From positions 248,001-312,000 of the forward strand of contig CP061031.1 in NCBI GenBank assembly GCA_014490595.1: a DNA stretch of 64,000 nt, in the 5' to 3' direction. The translations under genes were made by a program, and so were the position numbers. This document shows positions 17,718 to 30,019 of this stretch, piece by piece (the first letter of the stretch is position 1; every line of letters starts with the position of its first letter). The DNA comes from Corynebacterium wankanglinii (GTDB taxonomy: Bacteria > Actinomycetota > Actinomycetes > Mycobacteriales > Mycobacteriaceae). Below the pieces are notes generated by a model. The model saw only the letters and a list, made by a program, of their open reading frames with translations, was not told the DNA's origin and made no database searches.

Positions 17718-18941
17718 TTACGGCTCAGCTACCTCGTACAGTGGCTGATCAAGTCTGGTGTTGGAGCGCACCTTGAACCCGCCGATGGAGTACTCGTACG
17801 CCTGCTCCTCGGGTGCCGGCGCAGGCGCGGGCGCGGGAGCTGGTGCCGGGGCGGGGGCAGGGGCCGGACGCGCCGGAGCCGGTGCCTGCGCAGGTGCCCT
17901 CTGCGCCGGGGCCCGCTGCACGGGTGCGGGTGCGGGCGCCTGCTGCGCTGGCTGGGCCGGGGCTTGCACTGGGGCAGGGGGCACCGGGGCCTGGGCTGGC
18001 AGCTCGGTGCTGAACTCCGGTTCCGCTGGCGATGGCTCGGGGGAAGTCTCGGTGGTCGACGCCGCCGACTCGGTTTCGCTGCTCGGCTGCGTCTGCGGTT
18101 GAGATATCTCAGTGGTCTGCTGGTATGCCGAAGTAGAGTCGCGCTCTATGCCGGATGGGGAGCTCATGACTGCCGTGCCCACGCCCGCCAAGACGAGGGC
18201 GGCGACGGCGGCCGCTCCGGCGATAAGCGCACCGCGGCCTCTGCCGGGGGCCCGGGTTTCCTTGTCGGGGCGTTCCTCGGTGTCGGCGGCGAGAGCCGCG
18301 GCTTCCGCGTCCATGGTGGCGAAGAAGCTGGTGGTGGCGGGTTGGATCTCCACCTCGCGCACGATCGGCGGCAGGGGGGAAATCGCCGGGACCTCATCGG
18401 CGGGGATCGGCCCGGCCGACACGGCGAGGGCGACGCCGCCTTCCACGGAGGTGGCGTAACCGCGGGCGACGGCGACGAGCCCCCGCTCCTCCAGGCGGCG
18501 CAGCGTCGGCGTCAGCGCCTCGCCCGCGGCGGCGTCCAGCTCGCCGACGACGCTGCCGTCCACGGCAAGCGTGATCTCCCCGGCGTCGTCGAACGCCAAG
18601 GTGGCCAACACCTGTGCCGGCGGTTCCACCGGCAGCTCGCCACGCAAATCGACGGCGTAACGCTCCCCGTCCGGCAGCAGCGCCCACGGCGCCCGCGGGG
18701 GAGTGTTTACCGGCAGCACTTGCCCTGCCGGTGGCAGCAGCACAGCGCCGCGCTCCGCCGCCACCACCGGGGTTACGCCGGCGGAGGCGAGTTGGCCCAG
18801 CTCCGCGTCATCCACCGAGCCCACAACCTCGCCGTCCACGAGGACGTCGAGGGCCGGGGTGAGGGTGACCGAATGGACGTCGGCAAACAGACGCTCGACG
18901 GGGAGACGGCGCGGGCCCGAGGGGACCTCATACGTCGCCAT
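17718..18941 (-). CDS. Single-pass membrane protein with Pro/Ala-rich extracellular region
   Basis: 407 aa from ATG 18941, with GGAGG 7 bp upstream; a GTG just before it is less likely. There is a cytoplasmic N-terminal region of about 230 residues with two similar segments (VDGEVVGSVDDAELGQL and VDGSVVGELDAAAGEAL), suggesting an internal duplication. A basic stop (GRGRG) and one transmembrane helix (ALIAGAAAVAALVLAGVGTAV) follow. Next comes a Ser/Thr/Glu-rich then Pro/Ala-rich stretch with an uninterrupted AP repeat, and a short conserved-looking end (YEYSIGGFKVRSNTRLDQPLYEV). No family recognised. It lies between the dnaQ-like gene and leuA. Confidence 0.75.
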   Translation of the reverse strand: MATYEVPSGPRRLPVERLFADVHSVTLTPALDVLVDGEVVGSVDDAELGQLASAGVTPVVAAERGAVLLPPAGQVLPVNTPPRAPWALLPDGERYAVDLRGELPVEPPAQVLATLAFDDAGEITLAVDGSVVGELDAAAGEALTPTLRRLEERGLVAVARGYATSVEGGVALAVSAGPIPADEVPAISPLPPIVREVEIQPATTSFFATMDAEAAALAADTEERPDKETRAPGRGRGALIAGAAAVAALVLAGVGTAVMSSPSGIERDSTSAYQQTTEISQPQTQPSSETESAASTTETSPEPSPAEPEFSTELPAQAPVPPAPVQAPAQPAQQAPAPAPVQRAPAQRAPAQAPAPARPAPAPAPAPAPAPAPAPAPEEQAYEYSIGGFKVRSNTRLDQPLYEVAEP

Positions 18942-19000
18942 CACGCCACCTCCCGCCGCTTAATTGTGTGGTTTAGTCCCGCAAGTATAACGCGCGGGCG

Positions 19001-20887
<1,887 letters not shown>

Positions 20888-20941
20888 TTAGTTGGCCTGA
20901 TTCCCGCCGCGGCGTAGAAGGAGAAGCGCCCCGTGCGACAT
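20888..20941 (-). CDS. leuL: Leucine leader peptide
   Basis: A 17-residue open frame from ATG 20941 to TAA 20888 reads MSHGALLLLRRGGNQAN, with four consecutive leucine codons (CTT CTC CTT CTA), several of them rarely used in such GC-rich genes. Directly upstream of leuA and followed by competing inverted repeats, it fits a ribosome-stalling attenuator. Starvation for charged tRNA-Leu would stall translation at the Leu run and favour read-through into leuA. It begins only 16 bp after the stop of the EamA transporter gene, so the leuA promoter must lie inside that gene, or the genes are co-transcribed. Confidence 0.75.
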   Translation of the reverse strand: MSHGALLLLRRGGNQAN

Positions 20942-20956
20942 GCGGCACACCTTACA

Positions 20957-21808
20957 TCACTTGATGCTCACTCGTGTGAGTATTGCGGCCGAAACGAGCA
21001 TCACGCCTATCGACGTCCCAACGGCCACCCACCCCAGCACCGAATCCACGCGGAAGGATTCGCCGAGCAAAAACAAGCCCAGGGAAAACGCCACCAGCGG
21101 CTCCACGATCTTCGACGCCGGGAGGGACGTGGCCAGGTTGCCCGCCGCGAACGCGTACTGTTGCACCACCGTGCCGGCGGTGGCGGCGAGCAGCATGGCC
21201 CACAGCTGCCAGGAGGTGACAAGGCCGAGTACGCCGCCGTCGACGAAGTCGTCCACCGCCACTTTGGAAAACACGGCCTGGTAGCCGTACATCGCACCGC
21301 AGGCGGCGCCGAAGATTAAGGCTTTGCCGGCCGGAGGACGTCGAGAAGCGGTCGCGTAGGCGAGGAGGATGATCGCCACGGCGGTACCCACGACCGTGAC
21401 CCACTCCCACGTAGCCGGGTCGCGCGTCCCCGGCAGGGGGCGGCCCAAAACCACCACGCCGCCCACGGAAGCGGTGAGCGCAACGGCCCAAAACGCCTCC
21501 GCGGTCTGCATGTGGCGCTTCTCCGCCCACGCGGAAAACAGCAAGGTCAGCATCAGCGACAGCGCGAGGACCGGCTGCACTACCAGCAGGGAGCCGAACG
21601 CGAGCGCGGCGGCCTGGAAGCCATAGGCCAAAAACGCCACGCCCATCGACGCCCACCACGCGGGCCGCTTGATGGACTGCATGGGGGAGTCGTTGTTCTC
21701 GCCTTCCGCGGTGCCTGCGCGCATGATGCGGTGGCGCCACACCGTCCCCGCCGCCATAGTCGCGGCCGAAACGAGCGCGAACGTGACGGCGAGAAAATTG
21801 TTGTGCAC
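20957..21808 (-). CDS. DMT-superfamily (EamA-like) transporter
   Basis: 283-aa integral membrane protein with about nine or ten hydrophobic segments, of the drug/metabolite transporter type. It has two related halves (GFQAAALAFGSLLVVQPVLALSL and QQYAFAAGNLATSLPASKIVEPL), the second ending in GLFLLGESFRVDSVLGWVAVG, typical of DMT proteins. The substrate is unknown. It lies directly upstream of leuL-leuA in the same orientation and divergent from lysC, as in related corynebacteria, so export of an amino acid or precursor is possible but unproven. Confidence 0.85.
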   Translation of the reverse strand: MHNNFLAVTFALVSAATMAAGTVWRHRIMRAGTAEGENNDSPMQSIKRPAWWASMGVAFLAYGFQAAALAFGSLLVVQPVLALSLMLTLLFSAWAEKRHMQTAEAFWAVALTASVGGVVVLGRPLPGTRDPATWEWVTVVGTAVAIILLAYATASRRPPAGKALIFGAACGAMYGYQAVFSKVAVDDFVDGGVLGLVTSWQLWAMLLAATAGTVVQQYAFAAGNLATSLPASKIVEPLVAFSLGLFLLGESFRVDSVLGWVAVGTSIGVMLVSAAILTRVSIK

Positions 21809-21899
21809 AGTGAATGATATTAACGCGGGTGCCTAGTTTGGCAGTTTTGGGACGCTATTCTTGGCCGTTGGAATGCACGCAGATCCGCGGAGGTTTGAG

Positions 21900-24204
<2,305 letters not shown>

Positions 24205-24275
24205 GGCGTTTCGCGCCCGGGGCGGGGTGGTCTTTGACAGATTCCGCCGCGGGCTTGCGGCCACCACGCGCAATG

Positions 24276-24318
24276 AAGCCCCTCTGACACATTCCGGTGG
24301 AATCTGTCAGAGGGGCTT
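24276..24318 (+). terminator. Bidirectional terminator between asd and the YkvI-like gene
   Basis: A perfect 14-bp inverted repeat (AAGCCCCTCTGACA at 24276-24289, TGTCAGAGGGGCTT at 24305-24318) with A and T flanks separates two convergent genes. A further copy of GACAGATTCC at 24238-24247 can pair with GGAATCTGTC, extending the possible structures. Confidence 0.85.
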
Positions 24319-24330
24319 TGGGGTTGGTGG

Positions 24331-25818
24331 CTACAGCTTGGTGGAGCCGGTGCCGTTCGCGTCGGTGCTGCCGGTGTCGACCGCGGTGGAGCCGCCCAGG
24401 CTGGTGTCCTCTCCGGCCGCAGCTTCCTCCGCCTCGTCGGCGGCGATCAGGTCGTCGACGGTGTGGTCGTTCCACGGCTCGTCCGGGTTGGCGGCGTACT
24501 CCTCGGCCGTGACAGGGTCGGTGTAGGAGACGTACACCACGTCGGAGGGGTTGTCGCGGTCTTCTTCCTCGAAGTCGCTCTCATCGTCGTCGAGCAGCTC
24601 CTGGGCAACCTCTTCCTCGAGCGCCTCGGACAGCTCCTCGGAGTCCACATTGGACTTCGCGGTGAGGTACTCCAGCTCGCGCTCGTCGTTCTTGGTGAAG
24701 CGCTCGGCCGGGTCCATCTTCTTGCGGGTCAGCTCAAGCGCGCGGCGGCGTCGGTCGCCTTCCTTGCGCAGCTTCGGAATGCCGCGGATCCACGCCAGCG
24801 TCATCACCACGATGAGCAGGAGGCCCAGGTAGCCCAAAATCGGGTAGACGGTGGAGACCAGCTGCTGGAAGCCCACAAAGGACAGCACGAAGCCGATCAC
24901 GCAGGCGGAGATGAAGATGACGCGGAACTTGTCCTCGCGGCCGCGGGACAGTCGCTTGCCCAGGGCGAAGAACATGCCCAGGGAGGTGGCGAAGATCATG
25001 CCGAAGATGACCAGGGACATGATCAGGCCCATGGTCGGGTTGATGTCCGTGATCAGGGTCAAAAGAGGCATGTCCTGGCCGGAGACGGTGTCGATCTTCA
25101 CCAGCAGCGCCAGCGCCAGCAGCATGAGCATGACCAGGTAGCCCAGGCCGCCGAAGAGGCCGCCCAAGCCGGCTGCGCGGGTGTCCAGCTGGTTGCCGCC
25201 GATCACCAGCGCCATGGACACCACGCACATCACGTTCAGACCGGTGTAGTTCAGCGCGGAGATCCACCAGTTGGGCAGGGAGGTGTCCACCTGCGCGGCC
25301 GCTTCGTTGAGCGCGGACCAGTCCGGGTGGGCGTTGATCAGGGTCCAGCCGCAGCCGAAGATGACGAAGACCAGCAGGAACGGGGTGAGCGCGCCGATCG
25401 CGCCGGTGACCTTGTCCACGTCGAGCATGCCGAAGCCGATGGTGGCCGCCAGCATGAGCACCGCGCCGACCCACACGGGCAGGCCGAACTGCTGGTTCAG
25501 GTTCGCGCCCGCGCCGGCGAACATGACGAAGCCGATGGAAAACAGGGTGACAATGGTGGCGATGTCCAGGATCCACCCCATCACCTTGGAGGAGATGGAG
25601 CCGAGAACCTCCATGTGCTCCTTGGCCTGGAAGAACGAGCCGAGCTGGAGGATGGTCACGCCGGCGATGAGCATCAGCGCGGAGCCGAGGATGGCGCCCC
25701 ACATGCCCTGGGTGCCGAAGGCGGAGAAGTACAGCAGCGCCTCCTGGCCAGAGGCGAAGCCAGCGCCCACGACGGTGCCGATGAAGGCGAATGAAATTAA
25801 GAGTGCGTTCTTCAACAT
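24331..25818 (-). CDS. YkvI-family membrane transporter-like protein with long acidic tail
   Basis: 495 aa. The first about 360 residues form some ten transmembrane helices of the LeuT/APC fold, beginning with SFAFIGTVVGAGFASGQE, the unwound-helix signature of YkvI-type proteins. The last about 130 residues are cytoplasmic and very acidic (EALEEEVAQELLDDDESDFEEEDRDN), ending in a Gly/Ser/Thr tail. The substrate is unknown; related proteins are annotated as branched-chain amino acid or sodium symporter-like. Its position beside lysC-asd makes an amino acid plausible, but this is inference. Confidence 0.82.
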   Translation of the reverse strand: MLKNALLISFAFIGTVVGAGFASGQEALLYFSAFGTQGMWGAILGSALMLIAGVTILQLGSFFQAKEHMEVLGSISSKVMGWILDIATIVTLFSIGFVMFAGAGANLNQQFGLPVWVGAVLMLAATIGFGMLDVDKVTGAIGALTPFLLVFVIFGCGWTLINAHPDWSALNEAAAQVDTSLPNWWISALNYTGLNVMCVVSMALVIGGNQLDTRAAGLGGLFGGLGYLVMLMLLALALLVKIDTVSGQDMPLLTLITDINPTMGLIMSLVIFGMIFATSLGMFFALGKRLSRGREDKFRVIFISACVIGFVLSFVGFQQLVSTVYPILGYLGLLLIVVMTLAWIRGIPKLRKEGDRRRRALELTRKKMDPAERFTKNDERELEYLTAKSNVDSEELSEALEEEVAQELLDDDESDFEEEDRDNPSDVVYVSYTDPVTAEEYAANPDEPWNDHTVDDLIAADEAEEAAAGEDTSLGGSTAVDTGSTDANGTGSTKL

Positions 25819-25844
25819 AATGAGTTCAATCTAGTAAAACGGTG

Positions 25845-26402
25845 CTACTTCGGCTGGATTTCGCTTTCCACGACCCACTTGTGCCGCTTCATGGTCATTT
25901 CTGGAGAGTCGATGTCCACCATGTAGACGGTTTCGTCGGTAGAGGAGTCGATGGTGGCTTCCGCGCCCTGCATCCCGGCCATGTGGTCCGCGGTCATCAC
26001 CGCGGTGTCGCCGGTGCCGAGCGTCTTGCCGTCCGTGCCCTCGAGCTCTTCCTGCACGACCCACTTGTGGTTGGTCACCGGGGCGCCGCCGTCGGTCGGC
26101 GTGTAGGACACCGCGTAGGCGGTGGTGTCGAAGGCGCCGGAGATGGTTGCGGTCGCCCCGTCCATGCCCGGCATGTGGTCCGCCGTGAGCGTGACCTCGG
26201 TGCCGACGGGGTAGGTCGGGTCGGCCGCCTCGATGATGCCGGCAGGGGCGGGGCCGCCGTCCGCCGGGTGGTCGTGCTCAGCGTGCGCGGCGTGTTCGGC
26301 GTGGTCTGCGGGGGCGTCATCGCTTTCCGACGCACACCCCGCCACCGTCAGGGCCGCAACCGCCGCCAGGGTGGTCAATGCCAAGGGTTGTGAAATACGC
26401 AT
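25845..26402 (-). CDS. YdhK-family (DUF1541) lipoprotein
   Basis: About 185 aa from ATG 26402 (MRISQPLALTT); an upstream ATG at 26408 is also possible. A lipoprotein signal peptide with lipobox VAGC is followed by a His/Asp/Glu-rich linker (DHAEHAAHAEHDHPADGG) likely to bind metal. Two tandem DUF1541 copies follow, each with TADHMxGMxGAxATI and HKWVVxxE motifs. Anchored outside the membrane. Family function is unsettled; copper or other metal handling has been suggested from the Met/His motifs. Confidence 0.88.
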   Translation of the reverse strand: MRISQPLALTTLAAVAALTVAGCASESDDAPADHAEHAAHAEHDHPADGGPAPAGIIEAADPTYPVGTEVTLTADHMPGMDGATATISGAFDTTAYAVSYTPTDGGAPVTNHKWVVQEELEGTDGKTLGTGDTAVMTADHMAGMQGAEATIDSSTDETVYMVDIDSPEMTMKRHKWVVESEIQPK

Positions 26403-26426
26403 GCACATAACCTTAGCTTTTCCCGG

Positions 26427-26966
26427 CTATTGGCTCCCGGCAACGAGATCCCGCCGTGCTCTGGCCACGCGCGAGCGGATCGTGCCCACCCGCACGCCGG
26501 CGATCTTCGCGGCCTCCTCGTAGGTGTAGCCCAGCACTTGCGTGAGGACTAAGGCTTCGCGGCGTTCGGGCGGCAGCTCGTCGAGAAGCGAGCGCGCGTC
26601 GATGACATCGCTCCACGTGTTGGGGTTGTCGGGGCTGGGGTTGGAGGCGGCGACGTCCTCGTACTCGGCGGCCGATTTGCGGGGGCGCGCCATGTCGTGG
26701 CGCACGGAGTCGACCCACGCGCGCCGCGCCAGCGAGAGCAGCCAGGTGCGCGCGGTGGAGCGGCCTTGGAACCGCGGCAGGGAGCCTAAGACGCGCAGGT
26801 AGGTTTCTTGCGTGAGGTCGTCGGCGTGCTGGGGGCCGGCGAGGTGGGCGAGCAGCCGCCACACGTCGTCTTGGGTGAGGCGGATGAACTCGGTGAGCGC
26901 GCCCTTGTCGCCCCGGCCGGCGCGCAGCGCAAGGTCCGTGACGTAGGCGTCGTCGCTTCTGCTCAC
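26427..26966 (-). CDS. sigC: ECF RNA polymerase sigma factor SigC
   Basis: 179 aa from GTG 26966. Region 2 is present (DDLTQETYLRVLGSLPRFQGRSTARTWLLSLARR) as is region 4 (LPPERREALVLTQVLGYTYEEAAKIAGVRVGTIRSRVARAR). By position downstream of lysC-asd and by sequence it matches corynebacterial SigC, which in C. glutamicum responds to impaired electron transport and controls the bd oxidase. No anti-sigma gene is adjacent. It lies just after the mrp operon on the same strand with a 12-bp gap, so read-through is possible. Confidence 0.9.
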   Translation of the reverse strand: MSRSDDAYVTDLALRAGRGDKGALTEFIRLTQDDVWRLLAHLAGPQHADDLTQETYLRVLGSLPRFQGRSTARTWLLSLARRAWVDSVRHDMARPRKSAAEYEDVAASNPSPDNPNTWSDVIDARSLLDELPPERREALVLTQVLGYTYEEAAKIAGVRVGTIRSRVARARRDLVAGSQ

Positions 26967-26978
26967 AAGCCCACTACG

Positions 26979-27314
26979 TTAGCGGTTGCGCGGCTCGGCG
27001 AGGGGAGTTTTATCAGTGACGGTCACGCCGTAGAGGGAGCGGCCCATGATGAACGATGCCACGGAGCCGACAACCCACACCGCGAAGATGGCGATGACGG
27101 CACGGATGAAGTCGTTGAGGTCGAAGCCTGTGGTGGTCCACGAGCGGATCAGCTTGGCCACCACCAAGATCGGAAACGCGATCACCACCAGCGGGCCGAG
27201 CAGGTTCACGCGGGTAAGGGCGTCGGGTGCGCGCAGCTGCAGGATGGTGGTGGCAACCACACAGATGGTGGCCACCACAACCAGGGCGGAGACGACGATT
27301 TCGGCGATGGTCAT
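26979..27314 (-). CDS. mrpG: Mrp Na+/H+ antiporter subunit G
   Basis: Small subunit (111 aa) with three transmembrane helices of the MnhG/MrpG family, part of the multi-subunit monovalent cation/proton antiporter. The start ATG at 27314 abuts the mrpF stop, so translation is coupled. It is the last gene of the mrp operon; sigC follows. It contributes to Na+ tolerance and pH homeostasis as part of the complex. Confidence 0.92.
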   Translation of the reverse strand: MTIAEIVVSALVVVATICVVATTILQLRAPDALTRVNLLGPLVVIAFPILVVAKLIRSWTTTGFDLNDFIRAVIAIFAVWVVGSVASFIMGRSLYGVTVTDKTPLAEPRNR

Positions 27315-27315
27315 G

Positions 27316-27582
27316 TCAGCGGCGTCCTCTCGAGATAATGCGGGCCATGGAGATCGTCGGGATCACGCCGCACACCAGGCCGGCGAGGATGGGGATCTCG
27401 TATCCGATGGCGGAGGAGTTCCACAACGTCCACACGAGGAAGATCGCGATCATGGAGTAGAAGATCACGTCCGCCATCACCGCGCGCGACAGCTCGTCCT
27501 TGGTCAGGATCACCCCCGCCAGGGACACGAGCAGGCTCACCGACATCACGATGATGCAGGCCTGCATGACAGTGGTGAACAT
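27316..27582 (-). CDS. mrpF: Mrp Na+/H+ antiporter subunit F
   Basis: 88 aa with three predicted transmembrane helices; the MnhF/MrpF family is recognised from size, position between E and G, and the LTKDELSRAVMADVIFYSMIAIF segment. Immediate spacing to mrpE (3 bp) and mrpG (1 bp) indicates tight operon coupling. Confidence 0.9.
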   Translation of the reverse strand: MFTTVMQACIIVMSVSLLVSLAGVILTKDELSRAVMADVIFYSMIAIFLVWTLWNSSAIGYEIPILAGLVCGVIPTISMARIISRGRR

Positions 27583-27585
27583 GGC

Positions 27586-28023
27586 TTAATCCATCCTTTC
27601 CGCCGGTGGCACGTGCTCGCCTGTGTTGTCCGGGCCGTGGTCCACGTACGGCTCCCACGCCACCGTCTTCGGGTCGATGGGGCGTTCGCTTAACGACGGC
27701 CGCAGGTGCTCCTCCATATCCACCAACCCCGCGATGACATCCTCCGGGTCCGAACCGAACGCGGCCTGCACCAGCAGAGTGATCGGCCCGCCCGGGGTGA
27801 CCGGGTGGCGCAGGCCCATGGACAGGGTGCCCGGGGTTGCGGTGATGGAGGTGGAGAACCAGAACACATCCCAGTCCGTGTTCACCCGCAGCGGGTAATA
27901 AATGACGATGGGTTCAAACTTCGTGCGCGGGTTGAACGCGGCAGCGACCGCGTCGAAGCCGGCGACGAAGATTTCCTTACTGATCCAGGCGGCGTACTTC
28001 ACGCCGTGGAAGAAGCCTCGCAT
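27586..28023 (-). CDS. mrpE: Mrp Na+/H+ antiporter subunit E
   Basis: 145-aa MnhE/MrpE subunit. The conserved core is NPRTKFEPIVIYYPLRVNTDWDVFWFSTSITATPGTLSMG, typical of the family, with an N-terminal membrane segment. The acidic C-terminal extension (PSLSERPIDPKTVAWEPYVDHGPD) is longer than in most homologues. Its start overlaps the mrpD stop. Confidence 0.92.
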   Translation of the reverse strand: MRGFFHGVKYAAWISKEIFVAGFDAVAAAFNPRTKFEPIVIYYPLRVNTDWDVFWFSTSITATPGTLSMGLRHPVTPGGPITLLVQAAFGSDPEDVIAGLVDMEEHLRPSLSERPIDPKTVAWEPYVDHGPDNTGEHVPPAERMD

Positions 28024-29555
28024 TAGTTCTCCCCTCCGAAGGTGTCGCCGGGCGCCGGGACGCCGACAGGGTTGTCGCCGAGTACGGCCGAAGTGTAGGC
28101 GTTAACGTCAAGCAGGTCGTCCACGGCGGTGGTGGTGATGTCCCACATGTGGCCGGCGAAGATGAACATGCCCAGCGAGATAACCATGAGCACCGCGGAC
28201 GGCAGCATGAAGCTTGCGCGCACGTTGAGCGCCTCGGGGTAGTTCTGCATAGGCCGGCCCCAGAACACGCGCTGCCACAGGCGCATCATGGACAACAGCG
28301 CGCCGAAGGACGCGACGATGATGGCGGTGATGGCCACCCAGGAGCGCCAGTCGCCCGGAGTCGCCGCCGCCAGCACCACGGTGACCTTGCCGAAGATGCC
28401 GGAGAACGGCGGGAAGCCCACGATGGAAAACGCGCCGGCGACAAACACTGCAGACGTCCACGGGTCGCGCCGGGCGATGCCGGACAGCTTCGCCATGGTG
28501 CCTGTGCCGTAGGTCTCCTCGATCGCGCCGACGTTGAGCACCAGGGCCGCGATAGTGATCATGTGGTGCAGGGTGTAGAGCAGGCCGGCGGCCAGCGCGT
28601 AGCGTGCGTCGTCCTGCGTAAATGCCAGCATGATGAGGATGAACGGCATGCCGTTGACCATCTGGTACGCCAGCACGCGGCGCATGGTGGATTCCGCCAG
28701 GCCCGCGTAGCCGCCGATGATCATGGAGATGACCATGACCACAATGAGCAGCGTGTTCCAGCGCGGGTCCATGTCGAACATGATCACCCAGATGCGGAAG
28801 AGCATGTAGACGGCGACCTTGGTGTGCAGGCCGGAAAACAAGCCCATGACGGCGGCGGACGTCGACGGGTAGGTGCGCGGCAGCCAGGTGTAGACGGGGA
28901 ACACACCCGCCTTCGCGGCAATGGCGATGACGACGATGCCGGTGGCTACCGTGGCCGGGCCGTGACCTGCGGCGACGCCTTGCAGGGCGGCGAGGTTCAC
29001 CGCGCCTGTGACGGCGTAGAGGTAGCCCACGCCGAGCACGAGCATTGTCGACGCCGCCAGGTTCACCAGCACGAACATGCGGGCCGACAGCAGGCGGTGG
29101 CGGGTGCCCGTCATGGCGATCAGGCCGTACGAGGGCAGGAGGCAGACCTCGATCATGACGAAGAAGTTGAACAGGTCCGCGGTGAGCAGCGCGCCGGAAA
29201 CGCCGGTAACGAGCACCAGCGACAGCGGCACGTAGAACCGGGACTGCGTCTCGCCTACCGCGACGGCGAACCAGTTCGATGTCAGCGACACGATCATGGT
29301 GGTCACGATCATCACCGCCGAGAACGTGTCCGCGGCGAACGAGATTCCCACGCCACCCTGGTACAGGCCGATGACGTGGCTGATGGTGCCGTGGTCGCGC
29401 GTGTAGCCGTACAGCCACACGCCCAGACCTAAGTTGATGGCGGGGATGATGAGGGCAAGTGCGTCGTTGAGCTGTTTCCAGGGGCTTAACGCCGTGACCG
29501 CGGAGACGATCAGCGGCAGTGCCACGAAGACGGGCAGGATTGCGTCTACAGCCAT
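28023..29555 (-). CDS. mrpD: Mrp Na+/H+ antiporter subunit D
   Basis: 510-aa polytopic membrane protein homologous to NuoM/NuoN proton-translocating subunits, with about 14 helices. Motifs include NFFVMIEVCLLPSYGLIAM, AAKAGVFPVYTWLPRTYPSTSAAVMGLFSGLHTKVAVYML and the broken-helix region near ALAAGLLYTLHHMITIAAL. A TAATG overlap with mrpC indicates coupling. Forms the ion channels of the antiporter together with MrpA. Confidence 0.95.
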   Translation of the reverse strand: MAVDAILPVFVALPLIVSAVTALSPWKQLNDALALIIPAINLGLGVWLYGYTRDHGTISHVIGLYQGGVGISFAADTFSAVMIVTTMIVSLTSNWFAVAVGETQSRFYVPLSLVLVTGVSGALLTADLFNFFVMIEVCLLPSYGLIAMTGTRHRLLSARMFVLVNLAASTMLVLGVGYLYAVTGAVNLAALQGVAAGHGPATVATGIVVIAIAAKAGVFPVYTWLPRTYPSTSAAVMGLFSGLHTKVAVYMLFRIWVIMFDMDPRWNTLLIVVMVISMIIGGYAGLAESTMRRVLAYQMVNGMPFILIMLAFTQDDARYALAAGLLYTLHHMITIAALVLNVGAIEETYGTGTMAKLSGIARRDPWTSAVFVAGAFSIVGFPPFSGIFGKVTVVLAAATPGDWRSWVAITAIIVASFGALLSMMRLWQRVFWGRPMQNYPEALNVRASFMLPSAVLMVISLGMFIFAGHMWDITTTAVDDLLDVNAYTSAVLGDNPVGVPAPGDTFGGEN

Positions 29556-30016
29556 TAGTCAGTCACCTTCAGGCTTTCGTTGTCAACGTGGCTGATCTCG
29601 CGGGCATGGATCTCCTCCAGCCGCTTCGGGTTCAGGCGCGCGTTGCGGCCGGCGGTGGACAGCGCAGACGGGCTCAGCCACATCTTGGAGTAGCCAGCGT
29701 CCGTGCCGGTGGGCTGCTCCGCAGTGTCGTCGTTGCGGCCCAGCGAGGAGAGCATGAGCAGGATCGTAGTAGTGGCCATCGCGATCACGATGGCGGTGAG
29801 GACGAACGCCTGGGGCAGGGGGTCACCCATGTCCTCGAACGGCACGCGGGAGGGAAACGCCTCTCCGCGCCACGCGCCCACGCCGCCGGCAAGCAGCGTG
29901 AGGTTGGTGGCGTGGCCGAACAGGGACATGCCGAAGACGATGCGCACCATGCCGCGCTGCAACACCAGGTACACGGATCCCGCGACAAGGACCGCGATGG
30001 TAAGTGCCATGACCAT
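29555..30016 (-). CDS. mrpC: Mrp Na+/H+ antiporter subunit C
   Basis: 153-aa NuoK-like subunit. There are three transmembrane helices in the first about 100 residues (VYLVLQRGMVRIVFGMSLFGHATNLTLL and LPQAFVLTAIVIAMATTTILLML). The hydrophilic C-terminus of about 50 residues is longer than usual. It starts 4 bp after the mrpA stop and its stop overlaps the mrpD start. Confidence 0.93.
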   Translation of the reverse strand: MVMALTIAVLVAGSVYLVLQRGMVRIVFGMSLFGHATNLTLLAGGVGAWRGEAFPSRVPFEDMGDPLPQAFVLTAIVIAMATTTILLMLSSLGRNDDTAEQPTGTDAGYSKMWLSPSALSTAGRNARLNPKRLEEIHAREISHVDNESLKVTD

Positions 30017-30019
30017 GGG

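Noticed and set aside
24463..25794. Long plus-strand open frame opposite the YkvI-like gene
   Set aside because: Antisense shadow; the minus strand has clear transmembrane helices and family motifs.
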